This document shows, piece by piece, positions 54,171 through 63,950 of a stretch of 64,000 nt of DNA. Under the pieces are notes generated by a model. It was not told the origin of the DNA and did no database searches. It saw only the letters and a list, made by a program, of their open reading frames with translations. The position numbers were made by a program, and so were the translations under genes. The DNA is from Caulobacter radicis (GTDB taxonomy: Bacteria > Pseudomonadota > Alphaproteobacteria > Caulobacterales > Caulobacteraceae), in NCBI RefSeq assembly GCF_003094615.1, contig NZ_QDKO01000032.1, positions 124,001 through 188,000 of the forward strand. The letters are read 5' to 3'. Each line of letters starts with the position of its first letter. Position 1 is the first letter of the stretch.

Positions 54171-55166
54171 TCAGCGTTCGCCGACGCCCAGATGGGTGGC
54201 GAAGAATGTCGCAACCTGCCTGTTGAAATCGGCGTGGAAAGCGGCCCGGTCGAAGCCCGGAGCGCTTGCGCACAAGGGGCCAGGCAGTTGCCTTGCCGCC
54301 TGCGGACCGCACGGCGCCAGGAAGTCGAAATGTCGCGCCCCTGGCACGACCCTGTAGTCGTGGGCGCGGGGCAGGGCGCGGTGAACCGCTTCGGCATAGT
54401 CGGGATCCGGCAGGATCTCGTCGTCGCCGGCCTTCCACAGTTGCAGCGGCTGGGTGACGCCCTTCAGGCCCTCGCGGCCGAACGAGAAGCCCAGCGCCGG
54501 CGCGGCCGAGACCACGGCCTTGATCCGCGCATCGTGGGTCCAGGTCGGGGCCAGGACGCCGGCCGGCAGCGGCTTGCCGGCGCTGAGGCGGCAGTCGTAG
54601 TTCCCCGGATGCTTCAGGCAGTGGGCGGGGAAGGTCGCGGCCAGGTTCGGCTCGCCGCCGGCCGCCGCCAGCACCGTGAAGCCGCCCGACGAAAAGCCGA
54701 AGGCGCCGACCTTGGCCGGATCGATCCGCGCGTGCATCGGCGAGGCGTTCAGCATGTAGCCGATCAGCACGGAAAGCTGGCGAGGCCGATCGGTCATCTC
54801 CAGCGCCCGGCTCTGGTCGCGGTAGTTGTCGCCGGTGTGGGTCAGGGCCGCGACCACGAAGCCCCTCCTCACCAGGGCGGCGGCGGTGTCGTAGTGGCCG
54901 CCGAACCAGCCGCCGTTGCCGTGCGACATGACCACCAGCGGCAGATGATCGCCGGACACCGGCGCGCCGGTCGCTACGGGCAGGCTTTCCATGCCGCCGG
55001 CCGGGCCGGTCTCGGGCGTGTCGGTGGGGTACCAGACCCCGACCTCGATCGGCGCGCCGCTGGGATCGGGCGTGGACAGGCGCATGAAGCCGACATGGGG
55101 GTCAGCGTGAGCGACGCCCGCGAAGGCGAGGGTGGCGAGCAGGGCGAGAAGGCGAGGGGAACGCAT
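54171..55166 (-). CDS. secreted alpha/beta hydrolase (PAF-acetylhydrolase/dienelactone-hydrolase-like)
   Basis: A 331-aa exported enzyme. Signal peptide (LLALLATLAFAGVAHAD), GVWYPTDTPETGPAGG, oxyanion block LPLVVMSHGNGGWFGGHYDT, nucleophile GAFGFSSGGFTVLAAAG, and catalytic His in VPGARHFDFLAPCG. This pattern fits bacterial PAF-acetylhydrolase-II-like or dienelactone-hydrolase-like lipases/esterases; substrate unknown. ATG 55166 has GGAG upstream. It lies upstream of fliI in the same direction, with the CtrA-type site in the gap. Confidence 0.88.
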   Translation of the reverse strand: MRSPRLLALLATLAFAGVAHADPHVGFMRLSTPDPSGAPIEVGVWYPTDTPETGPAGGMESLPVATGAPVSGDHLPLVVMSHGNGGWFGGHYDTAAALVRRGFVVAALTHTGDNYRDQSRALEMTDRPRQLSVLIGYMLNASPMHARIDPAKVGAFGFSSGGFTVLAAAGGEPNLAATFPAHCLKHPGNYDCRLSAGKPLPAGVLAPTWTHDARIKAVVSAAPALGFSFGREGLKGVTQPLQLWKAGDDEILPDPDYAEAVHRALPRAHDYRVVPGARHFDFLAPCGPQAARQLPGPLCASAPGFDRAAFHADFNRQVATFFATHLGVGER

Positions 55167-55282
55167 GGAGGGCTCCGGTTGGCGAGGCCCCCTCGATGCG
55201 GCCCCGGCCCTTGCGCCGCCACGCCCCATGCGCGAACGGGCGAATGGGTTCGCCAAGCGGCGAACGGCGCTATAGATCGGCC

Positions 55283-56056
55283 ATGACCGCCAGAACGCCC
55301 GTCCTGGGAACCGCCCGCGAATGGGCGATCGACCTTTCCGTCGCCACGGCGGTGGGGGTGTTCCTGGGCGTGGTCGGGCCGTTCGGCAGCTACTTCAACG
55401 GTCCCGTCCTCGTGCGCGCGTTCTATTGGACGGGCTGCTTCTGGGCCGGGGTGGTGATCTTCGGCCTGCTGATCCGCCTGGCGATCGCCGCCGCCGAGCG
55501 GCTGAAGGTTCCGGCCTGGGCCATGGTCGGGGCGGCCATCCTGGTTGGCTGCGGCCTGCAGACGGCGATCGTGGCGCCGCTGGCCTCGACCCTGTGGCCG
55601 TTCCTCAAGCGCTTGTCGCCGCTGGACTGGTACGGGCAATGCCTGGCGATCTCGGCGCCGATCGCCGCGGGCTTCACCTGGCTGCGCGCGCGGCTGCAGG
55701 CGGCGCGGGTGGTCCCGGTGATCCCTGGGGCGCCGGCCGAGCCGGCCCTGGCGCCCTCCAGCGTCCTCTATCTGAAGATGGAGGATCACTATGTCCGGGT
55801 CCGCACCGAAAGCGGCTCGCGCCTGGAGGCCGGGCCGCTGGCGCGGGTGATGGCGGGACTGTCGGGCCTGGACGGTTTGCAGGTCCACCGCTCGTGGTGG
55901 GTGGCGCGGCGGGCCGTCGTCGGGGTCGAGCGCGACGGCCGCAACCTGCGTCTGCGGTTGCTCGATGGCGAGGCCGCGCCCATCTCGCGGGCCTCGGTGG
56001 CGCGCCTGCGGGCGGCCGGCTGGCTGACCGATGGGGAATCGGCCGCGACCGGGTGA
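55283..56056 (+). CDS. membrane-anchored LytTR-type DNA-binding regulator
   Basis: A 257-aa protein with about four N-terminal transmembrane helices (WAIDLSVATAVGVFLGVVGP, AFYWTGCFWAGVVIFGLLIR, WAMVGAAILVGCGLQTAIVA, LAISAPIAAGFTWLRARL). A C-terminal LytTR domain follows (SSVLYLKMEDHYVRVRTESG, LQVHRSWWVARRAVVGVERD, GRNLRLRLLDGEAAPISRAS). Membrane-tethered LytTR proteins bind DNA directly in response to an envelope signal. There is no cognate kinase in the window. It lies upstream of ctrA in the same orientation but 406 bp away. Confidence 0.88.
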   Translation: MTARTPVLGTAREWAIDLSVATAVGVFLGVVGPFGSYFNGPVLVRAFYWTGCFWAGVVIFGLLIRLAIAAAERLKVPAWAMVGAAILVGCGLQTAIVAPLASTLWPFLKRLSPLDWYGQCLAISAPIAAGFTWLRARLQAARVVPVIPGAPAEPALAPSSVLYLKMEDHYVRVRTESGSRLEAGPLARVMAGLSGLDGLQVHRSWWVARRAVVGVERDGRNLRLRLLDGEAAPISRASVARLRAAGWLTDGESAATG

Positions 56057-56311
56057 CGCGGGAAAGCGCCTGTCCAGCTTTCGACCGCACGCGGCCCGCA
56101 CGCGGAAGGCGAAAAAATGGGTGGGAAATTCTCGCGACAGAACGCCGCAATCTCGCCCTAAAGACGAACGGAGCCTTGAGGCTTCTTAACGCGGTAACGG
56201 CGTCCGATCCCCTGTTAACCCTTGGGTTTGCTGGCTTTTCACCATGCCAAGGCGCAGCTTGAAAACCGCCTGCGGCCAATGTGCGCAACGGTTTTCTGGG
56301 CGCTTGCACCC

Positions 56312-56316
56312 GATTC
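56312..56316. promoter_or_regulatory. GANTC (CcrM) methylation site in the ctrA promoter
   Basis: GATTC at 56312-56316. In C. crescentus hemimethylation of a GANTC site in the distal promoter licenses ctrA transcription after fork passage. Confidence 0.7.
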
Positions 56317-56326
56317 GCAAATCATA

Positions 56327-56377
56327 TTAACCATTTCGCCAGACGACGCGTTCACCATTAACCAGTCTTAAATTAAC
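56327..56377 (+). promoter_or_regulatory. cluster of CtrA-type boxes proximal to ctrA
   Basis: TTAACCAT (56327-56334), TTAACCAG (56358-56365), TTAA (56368-56371) and TTAAC (56373-56377) occur within 51 bp, 85-140 bp upstream of the ATG. They are consistent with autoregulation of the proximal promoter. Confidence 0.75.
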
Positions 56378-56462
56378 TGTCCGCCAGACTGGTGGACGGG
56401 TTTCACCGGCGGTTGTCCGCCTAGCTGTCGAATAAGCGCCGCCTCAGGGCGGGGAGGGTTTC

Positions 56463-57158
<696 letters not shown>

Positions 57159-57195
57159 TTTTTCGCCAGCGCGAAACCCGAAATTCGACAGAAGA

Positions 57196-57228
57196 CGCCC
57201 GCTGCTCGCAGCGGGCGTTTTTCTTTGT
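57196..57228 (+). terminator. rho-independent terminator of ctrA
   Basis: CGCCCGCTG (57196-57204) pairs with CAGCGGGCG (57209-57217) around a 4-nt loop, followed by TTTTTCTTTG. It lies 37 bp after the ctrA stop. Confidence 0.92.
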
Positions 57229-57410
57229 CTGCTCGCGTTTTCCGAGCCAGGACAACGGGTTAACCATATCCGTGACAAAACGTCCAAAGCACCGGATAGT
57301 CCTTGATCGGCGGCCCCTGCGCCGTCATGTTCCGGCCCGACGATTGCTGGGGGGCTTCCCGGCCGTGCTGTTTCTGTACGAAAACGGCATCGCTACCGAA
57401 CGGGGGACCG

Positions 57411-58817
57411 ATGCAGGAATTTGATCCGCGACGCCCGACGTGGCGTCTCGCGCCGCGGCTCTTCACCGCCGTCGCCGGCCTGGCCGCCCTGGCCCTGGGC
57501 TGGAAGCTGACGGCGGGCGACGCCCCGTCGACCGTCGTGGCCGCCCATGCGCCGCTGGACGCGGCCGCCATGGTGGCCCTGCAGCACGTCGCCTTCGCCC
57601 AGGCCGAGGCCCAGCCTGGCTTCGATCGTCCCGAAACCGTTTCCGTCAAGGTTCGCCCCGGCGAGACCCTGCAGGGCGCCGTGCAGCGTTCGGGCGTCGG
57701 CGCCGACGAGGCCAGCCAGGTGGTCAGCACGCTGCAAAGCGCCATGGACACGGTCAACATCAAGGCCGGCATGGCCTTCGAGGCCGCCATCGCGCGCCGC
57801 CGCGACAACGACCGCGGCCCGGCCCGGCTGGTCGGCCTGTCGATGCGCACCAGCCCGTCCTCGACCGTGACCGTGTCGCGCACCTTCGACGGCGCGCTGA
57901 AGCTGCGCGAGATCGAAGAACAGGTCCGCGACGAGACCAAGGTCTCGTGCGGGGCCATGAACGGGTCGTTCTACGAGAGCGTGGCGGCCGTCGGCGGCAG
58001 CCCGGCCGTGATCAGCCAGGCGGCGAAGCTGTTCTCGCACAAGATCGACTTCTCGCGCGACATCAAGGACGGCGACCAGTTCTGCCTGGTGTTCGACCGC
58101 AAGGTCACCGAGAGCGGCCGCACCATCGAGGCCGGCGACCTGGAGTACGCCGAGGTCAAGGGCCAGCGCTTCTACGCCTTCGAGCGCGACGGCAAGACCC
58201 AGTTCTTCGACGAGAGCGGCAAGAACATCAAAGGCTTCCTGCTGCGCACCCCGGTCGACGGGGCTCGCATCACCTCGACCTTCGGCATGCGCCGCCACCC
58301 GATCCTGGGCTATGCGCGCGGCCACAAGGGCGTCGACTTCGGCGCCGGCACCGGCACGCCGATCCTCGCCGCCGGCGACGGCGTGGTGCTGGAGGCCAAG
58401 CGCTGGGCCGGCTACGGCAACTGGCTGCGCATCCGCCACGCCGGCAACTGGGACACCGGCTACGCCCACATCTCGCGCTACGCCAAAGGCATTCGCCCGG
58501 GCATGCGCGTCTCGCAGGGCCAGGTCGTGGCCTATGTCGGCTCGACCGGCATGTCGACCGGCCCGCACCTGCACTATGAAGTCTGGCTGAACGGCCAGCG
58601 CGTCAACCCGATCGGCGCCAAGGTGCCGCAGGGCACCGTGCTGTCGGGCGGCGAGCTGGCGGCCTTCAAGGCCAAGAAGGCCCGCGTCGACACCCTGCTG
58701 GCCCAGGCCGGCCGCGAAGACGCCAACTACGCCCAGGCCTCCAACGGGACCAGCCAGGACACCCCGCGCCTGGCCCTCGCCGAGCTGAAGTCGCCCAACA
58801 CCAGCCGGCTGCGCTAG
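57411..58817 (+). CDS. M23-family murein metallopeptidase
   Basis: A 468-aa protein with one N-terminal membrane anchor or uncleaved signal (LFTAVAGLAALALGWKLTAG), an OapA/LysM-like region (VSVKVRPGETLQGAVQRSG), a large middle domain and a C-terminal LytM/M23 domain. The metal ligands are in RGHKGVDFGAGTGTPILAAG and MSTGPHLHYEVWLNGQRVNP. It probably cuts peptidoglycan cross-links in the periplasm during growth or division, or activates other hydrolases. ATG 57411 follows CGGGGGA; an in-frame ATG at 57303 lacks support. Its stop overlaps the convergent phospholipase stop. Confidence 0.92.
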   Translation: MQEFDPRRPTWRLAPRLFTAVAGLAALALGWKLTAGDAPSTVVAAHAPLDAAAMVALQHVAFAQAEAQPGFDRPETVSVKVRPGETLQGAVQRSGVGADEASQVVSTLQSAMDTVNIKAGMAFEAAIARRRDNDRGPARLVGLSMRTSPSSTVTVSRTFDGALKLREIEEQVRDETKVSCGAMNGSFYESVAAVGGSPAVISQAAKLFSHKIDFSRDIKDGDQFCLVFDRKVTESGRTIEAGDLEYAEVKGQRFYAFERDGKTQFFDESGKNIKGFLLRTPVDGARITSTFGMRRHPILGYARGHKGVDFGAGTGTPILAAGDGVVLEAKRWAGYGNWLRIRHAGNWDTGYAHISRYAKGIRPGMRVSQGQVVAYVGSTGMSTGPHLHYEVWLNGQRVNPIGAKVPQGTVLSGGELAAFKAKKARVDTLLAQAGREDANYAQASNGTSQDTPRLALAELKSPNTSRLR

Positions 58818-60928
58818 CGAGACAGCCTAGCCAGTTCGCCCATCAACGGATCGCTGTGCGAGTGGCGGCCCGATTCCGCGCGTCCGGCAGCGCGGCGGCG
58901 CCAGGACGGGACCTCTTCGCAGCGGGCCGACAGGTCGTACCAGTCGACGCCCGTCTGCCATTCGCGGCCCTGCGTCTCGCCCGCCGCCAGCGTCACCGTC
59001 CAAGGCTTGGGCCGCAGGAAGCCGGCCGGCTCGACGATCACCGTGCGCGCCTGCGAACTGGTGTTGTAGAGGGTCATCGCCACCGTCTTGCCGTTGAGGT
59101 TGGGGACGATCAGCCATTCCAGCCCGTCGGATGGCTCGCCCGCATAGTGTCGGTGGAAGCTGTTGGGGCCCAGCAGCCACAGGTCGTAGGCGCCGGCCGG
59201 CCAGGCGTCCTCAAGACGCCCCCCAGCGCCCAGGGTGTAGCGGCGCGGCGCCTGGTCCAGGCGCAGGCGGTCATAGACGTGCAGCACGGCCCCGGCTGCG
59301 CCGGGATTGTTCAGGGTCAGGCTCGCCGCCTCGTCGCCGATCCTGGCGTACACCTCCAGCCGGTAGGGCAGCGCGCGCGACTTGCGCATGCCCGTTTCCT
59401 GGAAGGGCGCCCGAACCGTCGTCGGCGTCGGCGGGGTCGTCGTCTGCTTCTTGCGGGCGGCGAAGCGCGCCGCCCTGGCCAGGGTCTGCATGTCCTGCAT
59501 CGCGGCGGGCGGGTCGGCGTTCGGCGTCGCGAAGTTGAAGCACGAGGTCAGGTCGCCGCACACCGACCGCCGCCAGGGCGAGATGTTGGGCTCGGCCACG
59601 CCGAAGCGGGCTTCCAGGAAGCGGATCACCGAGGTGTGGTCGAAGACCTCGCTGTTGACCCAGCCGCCGCGGCTCCAGGGCGAGATGACGTACATCGGCA
59701 CGCGCGGGCCCAGGCCGTAGGGGCGGCCCATCAGGTCGTCGCGCTCGGCCTTGGCCTCGGTCGGATTGCGCACGAGGTGATACTCGCCGGTCGTATCCAC
59801 GGTCGAGCCGCCCAGGTCCTTGCCGGCGGCGTCGCGCGAGGGGGGGGCCGGCGGCGGCGCGTGGTCGAAGAAGCCGTCGTTCTCGTCGAACATCACCAGC
59901 AGCGCCGTTTTCGCCCAGACCTTGCTGTTCAAGGTCAGGGCGTCGAGCACCCGGGCCAGATAGAAGGCGCCCTGGGCGGGGCTGGACGGGCCCGGATGCT
60001 CGGAGTCGGCGGCCGGGGCGATGATCCATGAGACTTGCGGCAGGCGTCCGGACAGCACGTCCTGGCGCAGCCCGTCGAGATGCCAGGTCGACAGGGCCAG
60101 GTCCTTGAGCCGCTGGTCCGAGCCGGGGGCGCCGGCATGGGCGGCGCGATAGGCCGCGAAACCCGCCAGCGGGTTGTCGGTGAAGTTGTCGGCCATGTCC
60201 TGGTAGATGCGCCAGCTGACGCCGGCCTCCAGCAGCCGTTCGGGATAGGTGGTCCAGCGGTAGGACTCGGCCGCGCCGCCCTTGTCCGGAAAATCGTCGT
60301 GCGAGTTCGAGATCGACGGGCCGCCGGCCTGGCCCGCGCCGTCGTTGGTTCCGCTCCACAGGAACAGGCGGTTGGTGTTGGTGCCGGTCTGGGTCGAGCA
60401 GTGATAGGCGTCGCAAAGGGTGAATTCGTGGGCCAGGGCGTATTGGAAGGGGATGTCGGCCTTGGTGTAGTAGCCCATGGAGTGGGGCCGCTTGGCGACC
60501 GGCCAGCGGTCCATGCGCCCTTCGTCCCAGGCGTCCTGGGCGTCGGCCCAGCCATGCGGCGTGCCCTCGACGCGGATCAGGTCGCCCAGCGGGCCGCTGT
60601 TCAGCGCGAAGGGCGCGATGACGTCCGGGCCGCCTTGCTGGCCATAGGCCTGGAGGAACGCCGTGCCGTCCTTGCGGCCGGCTGCGTCGCGCACCGGGAC
60701 GGGGAAGCGGTCGCCAAAGCCGCGCACCCCGGCCATGGCCCCGAAATAGTGGTCGAAGCTGCGGTTCTCCTGCATCAGGATCACCACGTGCTCCACGTCC
60801 GCGATCGTGCCCGTGCGGTCGTCGGCGTCGATCGCGGCGGCGCGGGCCAGGGTCGAGGCGAGGAAGGCGGGCAGGGCGCCGGCGGCGGCTCCGCCCAGCA
60901 GCAGGCCGCGGCGATCGATGTCGGACAA
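58814..60928 (-). CDS. plcN: phosphocholine-specific phospholipase C, Tat-exported
   Basis: A 704-aa phospholipase C of the acid-phosphatase superfamily type. Twin-arginine-like signal SDIDRRGLLLGGAAAGALPA; catalytic block HVVILMQENRSFDHYFGAMA; TGTNTNRLFLWSG; LLVMFDENDGFFDHAPPPA; SPWSRGGWVNSEVFDHTSVI. The C-terminal two repeats (YRLEVYARIGDEAASLTLNN, WLIVPNLNGKTVAMTLYN) are the usual DUF756 domains. It hydrolyses phosphatidylcholine or sphingomyelin outside the cytoplasm. The start is TTG at 60928 behind GGGGGAG. A non-haemolytic PlcN-like identity is by similarity only. Confidence 0.92.
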   Translation of the reverse strand: MSDIDRRGLLLGGAAAGALPAFLASTLARAAAIDADDRTGTIADVEHVVILMQENRSFDHYFGAMAGVRGFGDRFPVPVRDAAGRKDGTAFLQAYGQQGGPDVIAPFALNSGPLGDLIRVEGTPHGWADAQDAWDEGRMDRWPVAKRPHSMGYYTKADIPFQYALAHEFTLCDAYHCSTQTGTNTNRLFLWSGTNDGAGQAGGPSISNSHDDFPDKGGAAESYRWTTYPERLLEAGVSWRIYQDMADNFTDNPLAGFAAYRAAHAGAPGSDQRLKDLALSTWHLDGLRQDVLSGRLPQVSWIIAPAADSEHPGPSSPAQGAFYLARVLDALTLNSKVWAKTALLVMFDENDGFFDHAPPPAPPSRDAAGKDLGGSTVDTTGEYHLVRNPTEAKAERDDLMGRPYGLGPRVPMYVISPWSRGGWVNSEVFDHTSVIRFLEARFGVAEPNISPWRRSVCGDLTSCFNFATPNADPPAAMQDMQTLARAARFAARKKQTTTPPTPTTVRAPFQETGMRKSRALPYRLEVYARIGDEAASLTLNNPGAAGAVLHVYDRLRLDQAPRRYTLGAGGRLEDAWPAGAYDLWLLGPNSFHRHYAGEPSDGLEWLIVPNLNGKTVAMTLYNTSSQARTVIVEPAGFLRPKPWTVTLAAGETQGREWQTGVDWYDLSARCEEVPSWRRRAAGRAESGRHSHSDPLMGELARLSR

Positions 60929-61086
60929 GGCGAATCTCCCCCTTCTGGGACACTGCCGGTAGCATGGCGGGCCTGGCGATCTCGTGACAGCGCGCACAAG
61001 GGCGGCCCTGCGGTTGAAGCCCGGCGGCCAGAAGCCTAGAAGCGGGGCGCAGACATGATCGCCGTCCCGCTTGCCGTGGGGCGGCG

Positions 61087-62061
61087 ATGCTTTTTTCGAC
61101 AAGGCCCGCCCCCGTGACCTCGCCTAGCGTGACCTCGCCCCGCGTCGACCTCTACCGTGACCGCCGTTTCGTCATCGGCATGGCGGTGCTGTGCTGTCTG
61201 CTGTGGGGCAGCGCCTTTCCCGCGGTGAAGGCCGGCTACGCCATGCTGCACGTGGCCAAGACCGACACGGCCGCCCAGATGCTGTTCGCCGGCTGGCGGT
61301 TCCTGGCGGCCGGCGCGATCCTGCTGGTGCTGGCGGCCCTGACCGGCAAGTCGCTGGTCCCGCCGCGCGACCAGGCGCCCAAGGTCGTGGCCCTGGGGAT
61401 CGTCCAGACCACGGTGCAGTACGTCTTCTTCTATATCGGCCTGGCCCACGCCACCGGCGTGAAGTCGTCGATCATGAACTCGACCGGCGCTTTCTTCGGG
61501 GTGATCCTGGCCCACTTCCTCTACGCCAACGACCGCCTGACCCCGCGCAAGGCGCTGGGCTGCCTGCTCGGCTTCCTGGGCGTTCTGGCGGTGAACCTCG
61601 GCGGCAAGGGGCTGGATTTCGAGTTCAGCCTGCTGGGAGAGGGCTTCGTGGTCATCGCCGCCTTCGTGCTGGCCGCCGCCGGCATCTGGGGCAAGACCAT
61701 CTCGCAGAAGATGGACGCCATGGTCATGACCGGCTGGCAGCTGGCCATCGGCGGCGCGGCCCTGCTGGGGATCGGCTTCGCCTTCGGCGGCCGGCTGGAG
61801 GGCTTCGACATTCGCTCGCTGGCCCTGTTGGCCTACATGGCCGGCCTGTCGGCGGCCGCCTTCGCCCTGTGGAGCCTGCTGCTCAAGCACAACCCGGTGG
61901 GCATGCTGGCGGTGTTCAACTTCCTGATCCCGGTGTTCGGGGTGCTGCTGTCGGCGCTGTTCCTGCACGAGCCGGTGCTGGCCTGGAAGAACGCCGCCGC
62001 CCTGGCGCTGGTCTGCGGTGGGATCTGGCTGGTGACGCGCAAGGGGCGGCGTAAGGCGTAA
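61087..62061 (+). CDS. EamA/DMT-family transporter
   Basis: A 324-aa ten-helix transporter with two EamA repeats: FVIGMAVLCCLLWGSAFPAV, GIVQTTVQYVFFYIGLAHAT, GVILAHFLYANDRLTPRKAL, LGCLLGFLGVLAVNLG for the first; GIWGKTISQKMDAMVMTGWQ, AFALWSLLLKHNPVGMLAVF, NFLIPVFGVLLSALFLHEPV for the second. Members export amino acids, nucleotide sugars or drugs; substrate unknown. It lies divergent from plcN and ends at a REP-like repeat. Confidence 0.9.
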   Translation: MLFSTRPAPVTSPSVTSPRVDLYRDRRFVIGMAVLCCLLWGSAFPAVKAGYAMLHVAKTDTAAQMLFAGWRFLAAGAILLVLAALTGKSLVPPRDQAPKVVALGIVQTTVQYVFFYIGLAHATGVKSSIMNSTGAFFGVILAHFLYANDRLTPRKALGCLLGFLGVLAVNLGGKGLDFEFSLLGEGFVVIAAFVLAAAGIWGKTISQKMDAMVMTGWQLAIGGAALLGIGFAFGGRLEGFDIRSLALLAYMAGLSAAAFALWSLLLKHNPVGMLAVFNFLIPVFGVLLSALFLHEPVLAWKNAAALALVCGGIWLVTRKGRRKA

Positions 62062-62281
62062 AACCCTCTCTCTTTGAGAGAGGGAGGGACCCGCCGCGAA
62101 GCGGTGGGAGGGTGAGAGGTTTCACCGTTGGCCGGGAAACCTCGAACCTCTGGCCCACACGTCTCGAACATGCGCCTCGGACTGCGAGCCCGATCACCGC
62201 GCTAATCGGAGAGGCTGTAACCTCTCACCCTCCCATGGCTCCGCCATGGGCCCCTCCCTCTCTCTCAGAGAGAGGGAATTT
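62062..62281. repeat. long paired inverted REP-like repeat
   Basis: The arms at 62062-62121 and 62218-62281 are approximate inverted copies with CCCTCTCTC/GAGAGAGGG ends and CCCTCCCA/GGGAGGGTGAGAGG inner parts. It fills the 219-bp gap between the convergent transporter and alcohol dehydrogenase genes. No other feature is seen in the gap. Confidence 0.88.
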
Positions 62282-63384
62282 TAGTCGAACACGATCACCG
62301 AGCGCGCCAGCTCGCCGCGCTTGAGCTCCTCGAAGGCGTCGTTGACGTCCTCCAGCTTGATGCGGCGGGCGATCAGTTCGTCGAGCTTCAGCTTGCCGTT
62401 CATGTAGAAGTCGACGAAGCGCGGCATGTCCACCGGGAAGCGGTTGGAGCCCATGTAGCTGCCCTGGATCTTCTTCTCGCCGAGGAAGTCGGGGCCGTGC
62501 AGCTCGATCATCGTGCCGACCGGGATCATGCCGATGATGTTGGCCGTGCCGCCCCGGCGCAGCATCTTGAACGACTGCTCGGCGGTGGCTTTCAGGCCGA
62601 TGGCCTCGAAGCTGTGGTGCACGCCGCCGCTGGTCAGTTCCTGCACCTGCTTGACCACGTCGCCGTCATTGGCGTCGATCACGTCCGTCGCGCCAAAGGT
62701 CCTGGCCAGGGCCAGCTTCGAGGGCTGGCGGTCGATGGCGATGATGCGGCCGGCGCCGGCGATGGCCGCGCCGTTGATCGTGGCCAGGCCCACCCCGCCG
62801 CAGCCGATGACGGCCACGGTCTCGCCGGGCTGGACCTTGGACGTATGGATCACCGCTCCGATGCCGGTGGTCACCGAGCAGCCGATCAGGGCGGCGCGGT
62901 CGAACGGCATGTCCTTGCGGATGGCCACGCAGGCATGCTCGTGCACCAGCATCAGCTCGGCGAAGGACGACAGGTTCAGGAACTGGGCCATAGGCCCGCG
63001 ACCGCCGGCGGCGTTCAGGTCTTCCTTGAAGAGGCGCGGCTCCGAGCCCTTCGGGCGCTTGGTCTCCGAGCTGGTGCACAGGCTCATGTGGCCGGTGAGG
63101 CAGACCTCGCAGTGGCCGCAATAGACCGACAGGCAGGTGATGACGTGGTCGCCGACCTTGACCGTCCGCACCTCGTCGCCGACCGCCTCGACGATACCGG
63201 CGCTCTCGTGGCCCAGCACGGCGGGCAGCGGATGGGGGTAGGAGCCTTCGACGAAGTGCAGATCGGAGTGGCAGACGCCGGCGGCCTTGGTGCGGATCAG
63301 CACCTCGCGCGGGCCCGGCTTGCCGATGGCCACGTTCTCGATGACGAGGGGCTTGCCCACCTCGCGCAGCACCGCCGCCTTCAT
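62281..63384 (-). CDS. zinc-dependent alcohol dehydrogenase, medium-chain family
   Basis: A 367-aa MDR enzyme. Catalytic zinc ligand segment RTKAAGVCHSDLHFVEGSYP and GHESAGIVEAVGDEV; structural zinc CGHCEVCLTGHMSLC with four Cys; Rossmann motif VAVIGCGGVGLATINGAAIA. The C-terminus is FEELKRGELARSVIVFD. It oxidises alcohols or reduces aldehydes with NAD(P)+; class III (formaldehyde) or aryl-alcohol specificity cannot be decided. It appears monocistronic. Confidence 0.92.
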   Translation of the reverse strand: MKAAVLREVGKPLVIENVAIGKPGPREVLIRTKAAGVCHSDLHFVEGSYPHPLPAVLGHESAGIVEAVGDEVRTVKVGDHVITCLSVYCGHCEVCLTGHMSLCTSSETKRPKGSEPRLFKEDLNAAGGRGPMAQFLNLSSFAELMLVHEHACVAIRKDMPFDRAALIGCSVTTGIGAVIHTSKVQPGETVAVIGCGGVGLATINGAAIAGAGRIIAIDRQPSKLALARTFGATDVIDANDGDVVKQVQELTSGGVHHSFEAIGLKATAEQSFKMLRRGGTANIIGMIPVGTMIELHGPDFLGEKKIQGSYMGSNRFPVDMPRFVDFYMNGKLKLDELIARRIKLEDVNDAFEELKRGELARSVIVFD

Positions 63385-63479
63385 CCGCTCGTCTCCCGCT
63401 TTATGGTTGTGCGGCAGACCCTAGCCCCGGCGGAGGGGCGAGCGGAAGAGGCTATCGAAACATTTGTTTGAAGTCGCCC

Positions 63480-63950
63480 TTAGGCGGCGATGGCGATCGG
63501 GCGCTCGGGCAGGATGGCGTCGACCGTCAGCAGCACGACCATGGCCGCCTCGGTGGTGACCACGGCCGAGACCAGGGCCGAGGCCTCGTCGCCGACCGAC
63601 GGCGGCGGGCTGATCTGGCTGGCTTCGACGATGAAGCTGTCGCACACGGCGTCGACCAGCAGGCCGGCCACGTCGCGGCCGTTCTCGACGACGATGATCA
63701 CCTGGCGCGGACCGTCCTGGGCCGGACCCTTGCCGAGGCGGGCCGACAGGTCGATGACCGGCATCACCTGGCCGCGCAGGTTGATGACGCCGCGCACGTG
63801 CGGCGGGGCGTCGGGCAGCGGGGTGGGGGGCGTGACGCCGCGGATCTCGCGCACCGTGCCGACTGGCACGCAGTAGGTCTGGGCGCCGACCTCGAACGAC
63901 AGAACCTGCAGGGCTTCGCCGGGGGTATAGGCCGTGTTGTTGCTCGACAT
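63480..63950 (-). CDS. cheW: chemotaxis adaptor CheW
   Basis: A 156-aa CheW domain protein: ALQVLSFEVGAQTYCVPVGT, VREIRGVTPPTPLPDAPPHV, RGVINLRGQVMPVIDLSARL and VAGLLVDAVCDSFIVEASQI. CheW couples chemoreceptors to the CheA kinase at the cell pole. A longer upstream in-frame start lacks support. It runs leftward near the window edge, so its upstream partners (possibly other che genes) are outside. Confidence 0.93.
   Translation of the reverse strand: MSSNNTAYTPGEALQVLSFEVGAQTYCVPVGTVREIRGVTPPTPLPDAPPHVRGVINLRGQVMPVIDLSARLGKGPAQDGPRQVIIVVENGRDVAGLLVDAVCDSFIVEASQISPPPSVGDEASALVSAVVTTEAAMVVLLTVDAILPERPIAIAA

Larger units (their letters stand above)
56057..56462 (+). promoter_or_regulatory. ctrA upstream control region
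   Basis: A 406-bp gene-free region. It contains TTAAC boxes at 56186-56190 and 56215-56220, a GANTC (CcrM) site at 56312-56316, and two further CtrA-type boxes near the start. C. crescentus ctrA is known to be driven by two promoters, one GANTC-methylation-sensitive and one CtrA-activated; the elements here fit that layout. Confidence 0.8.

Noticed and set aside
57303-57410. Longer start for the M23 peptidase
   Set aside because: The extension is Cys-rich and unlike an export signal; ATG 57411 has a good ribosome-binding site and places the membrane helix at the N-terminus.
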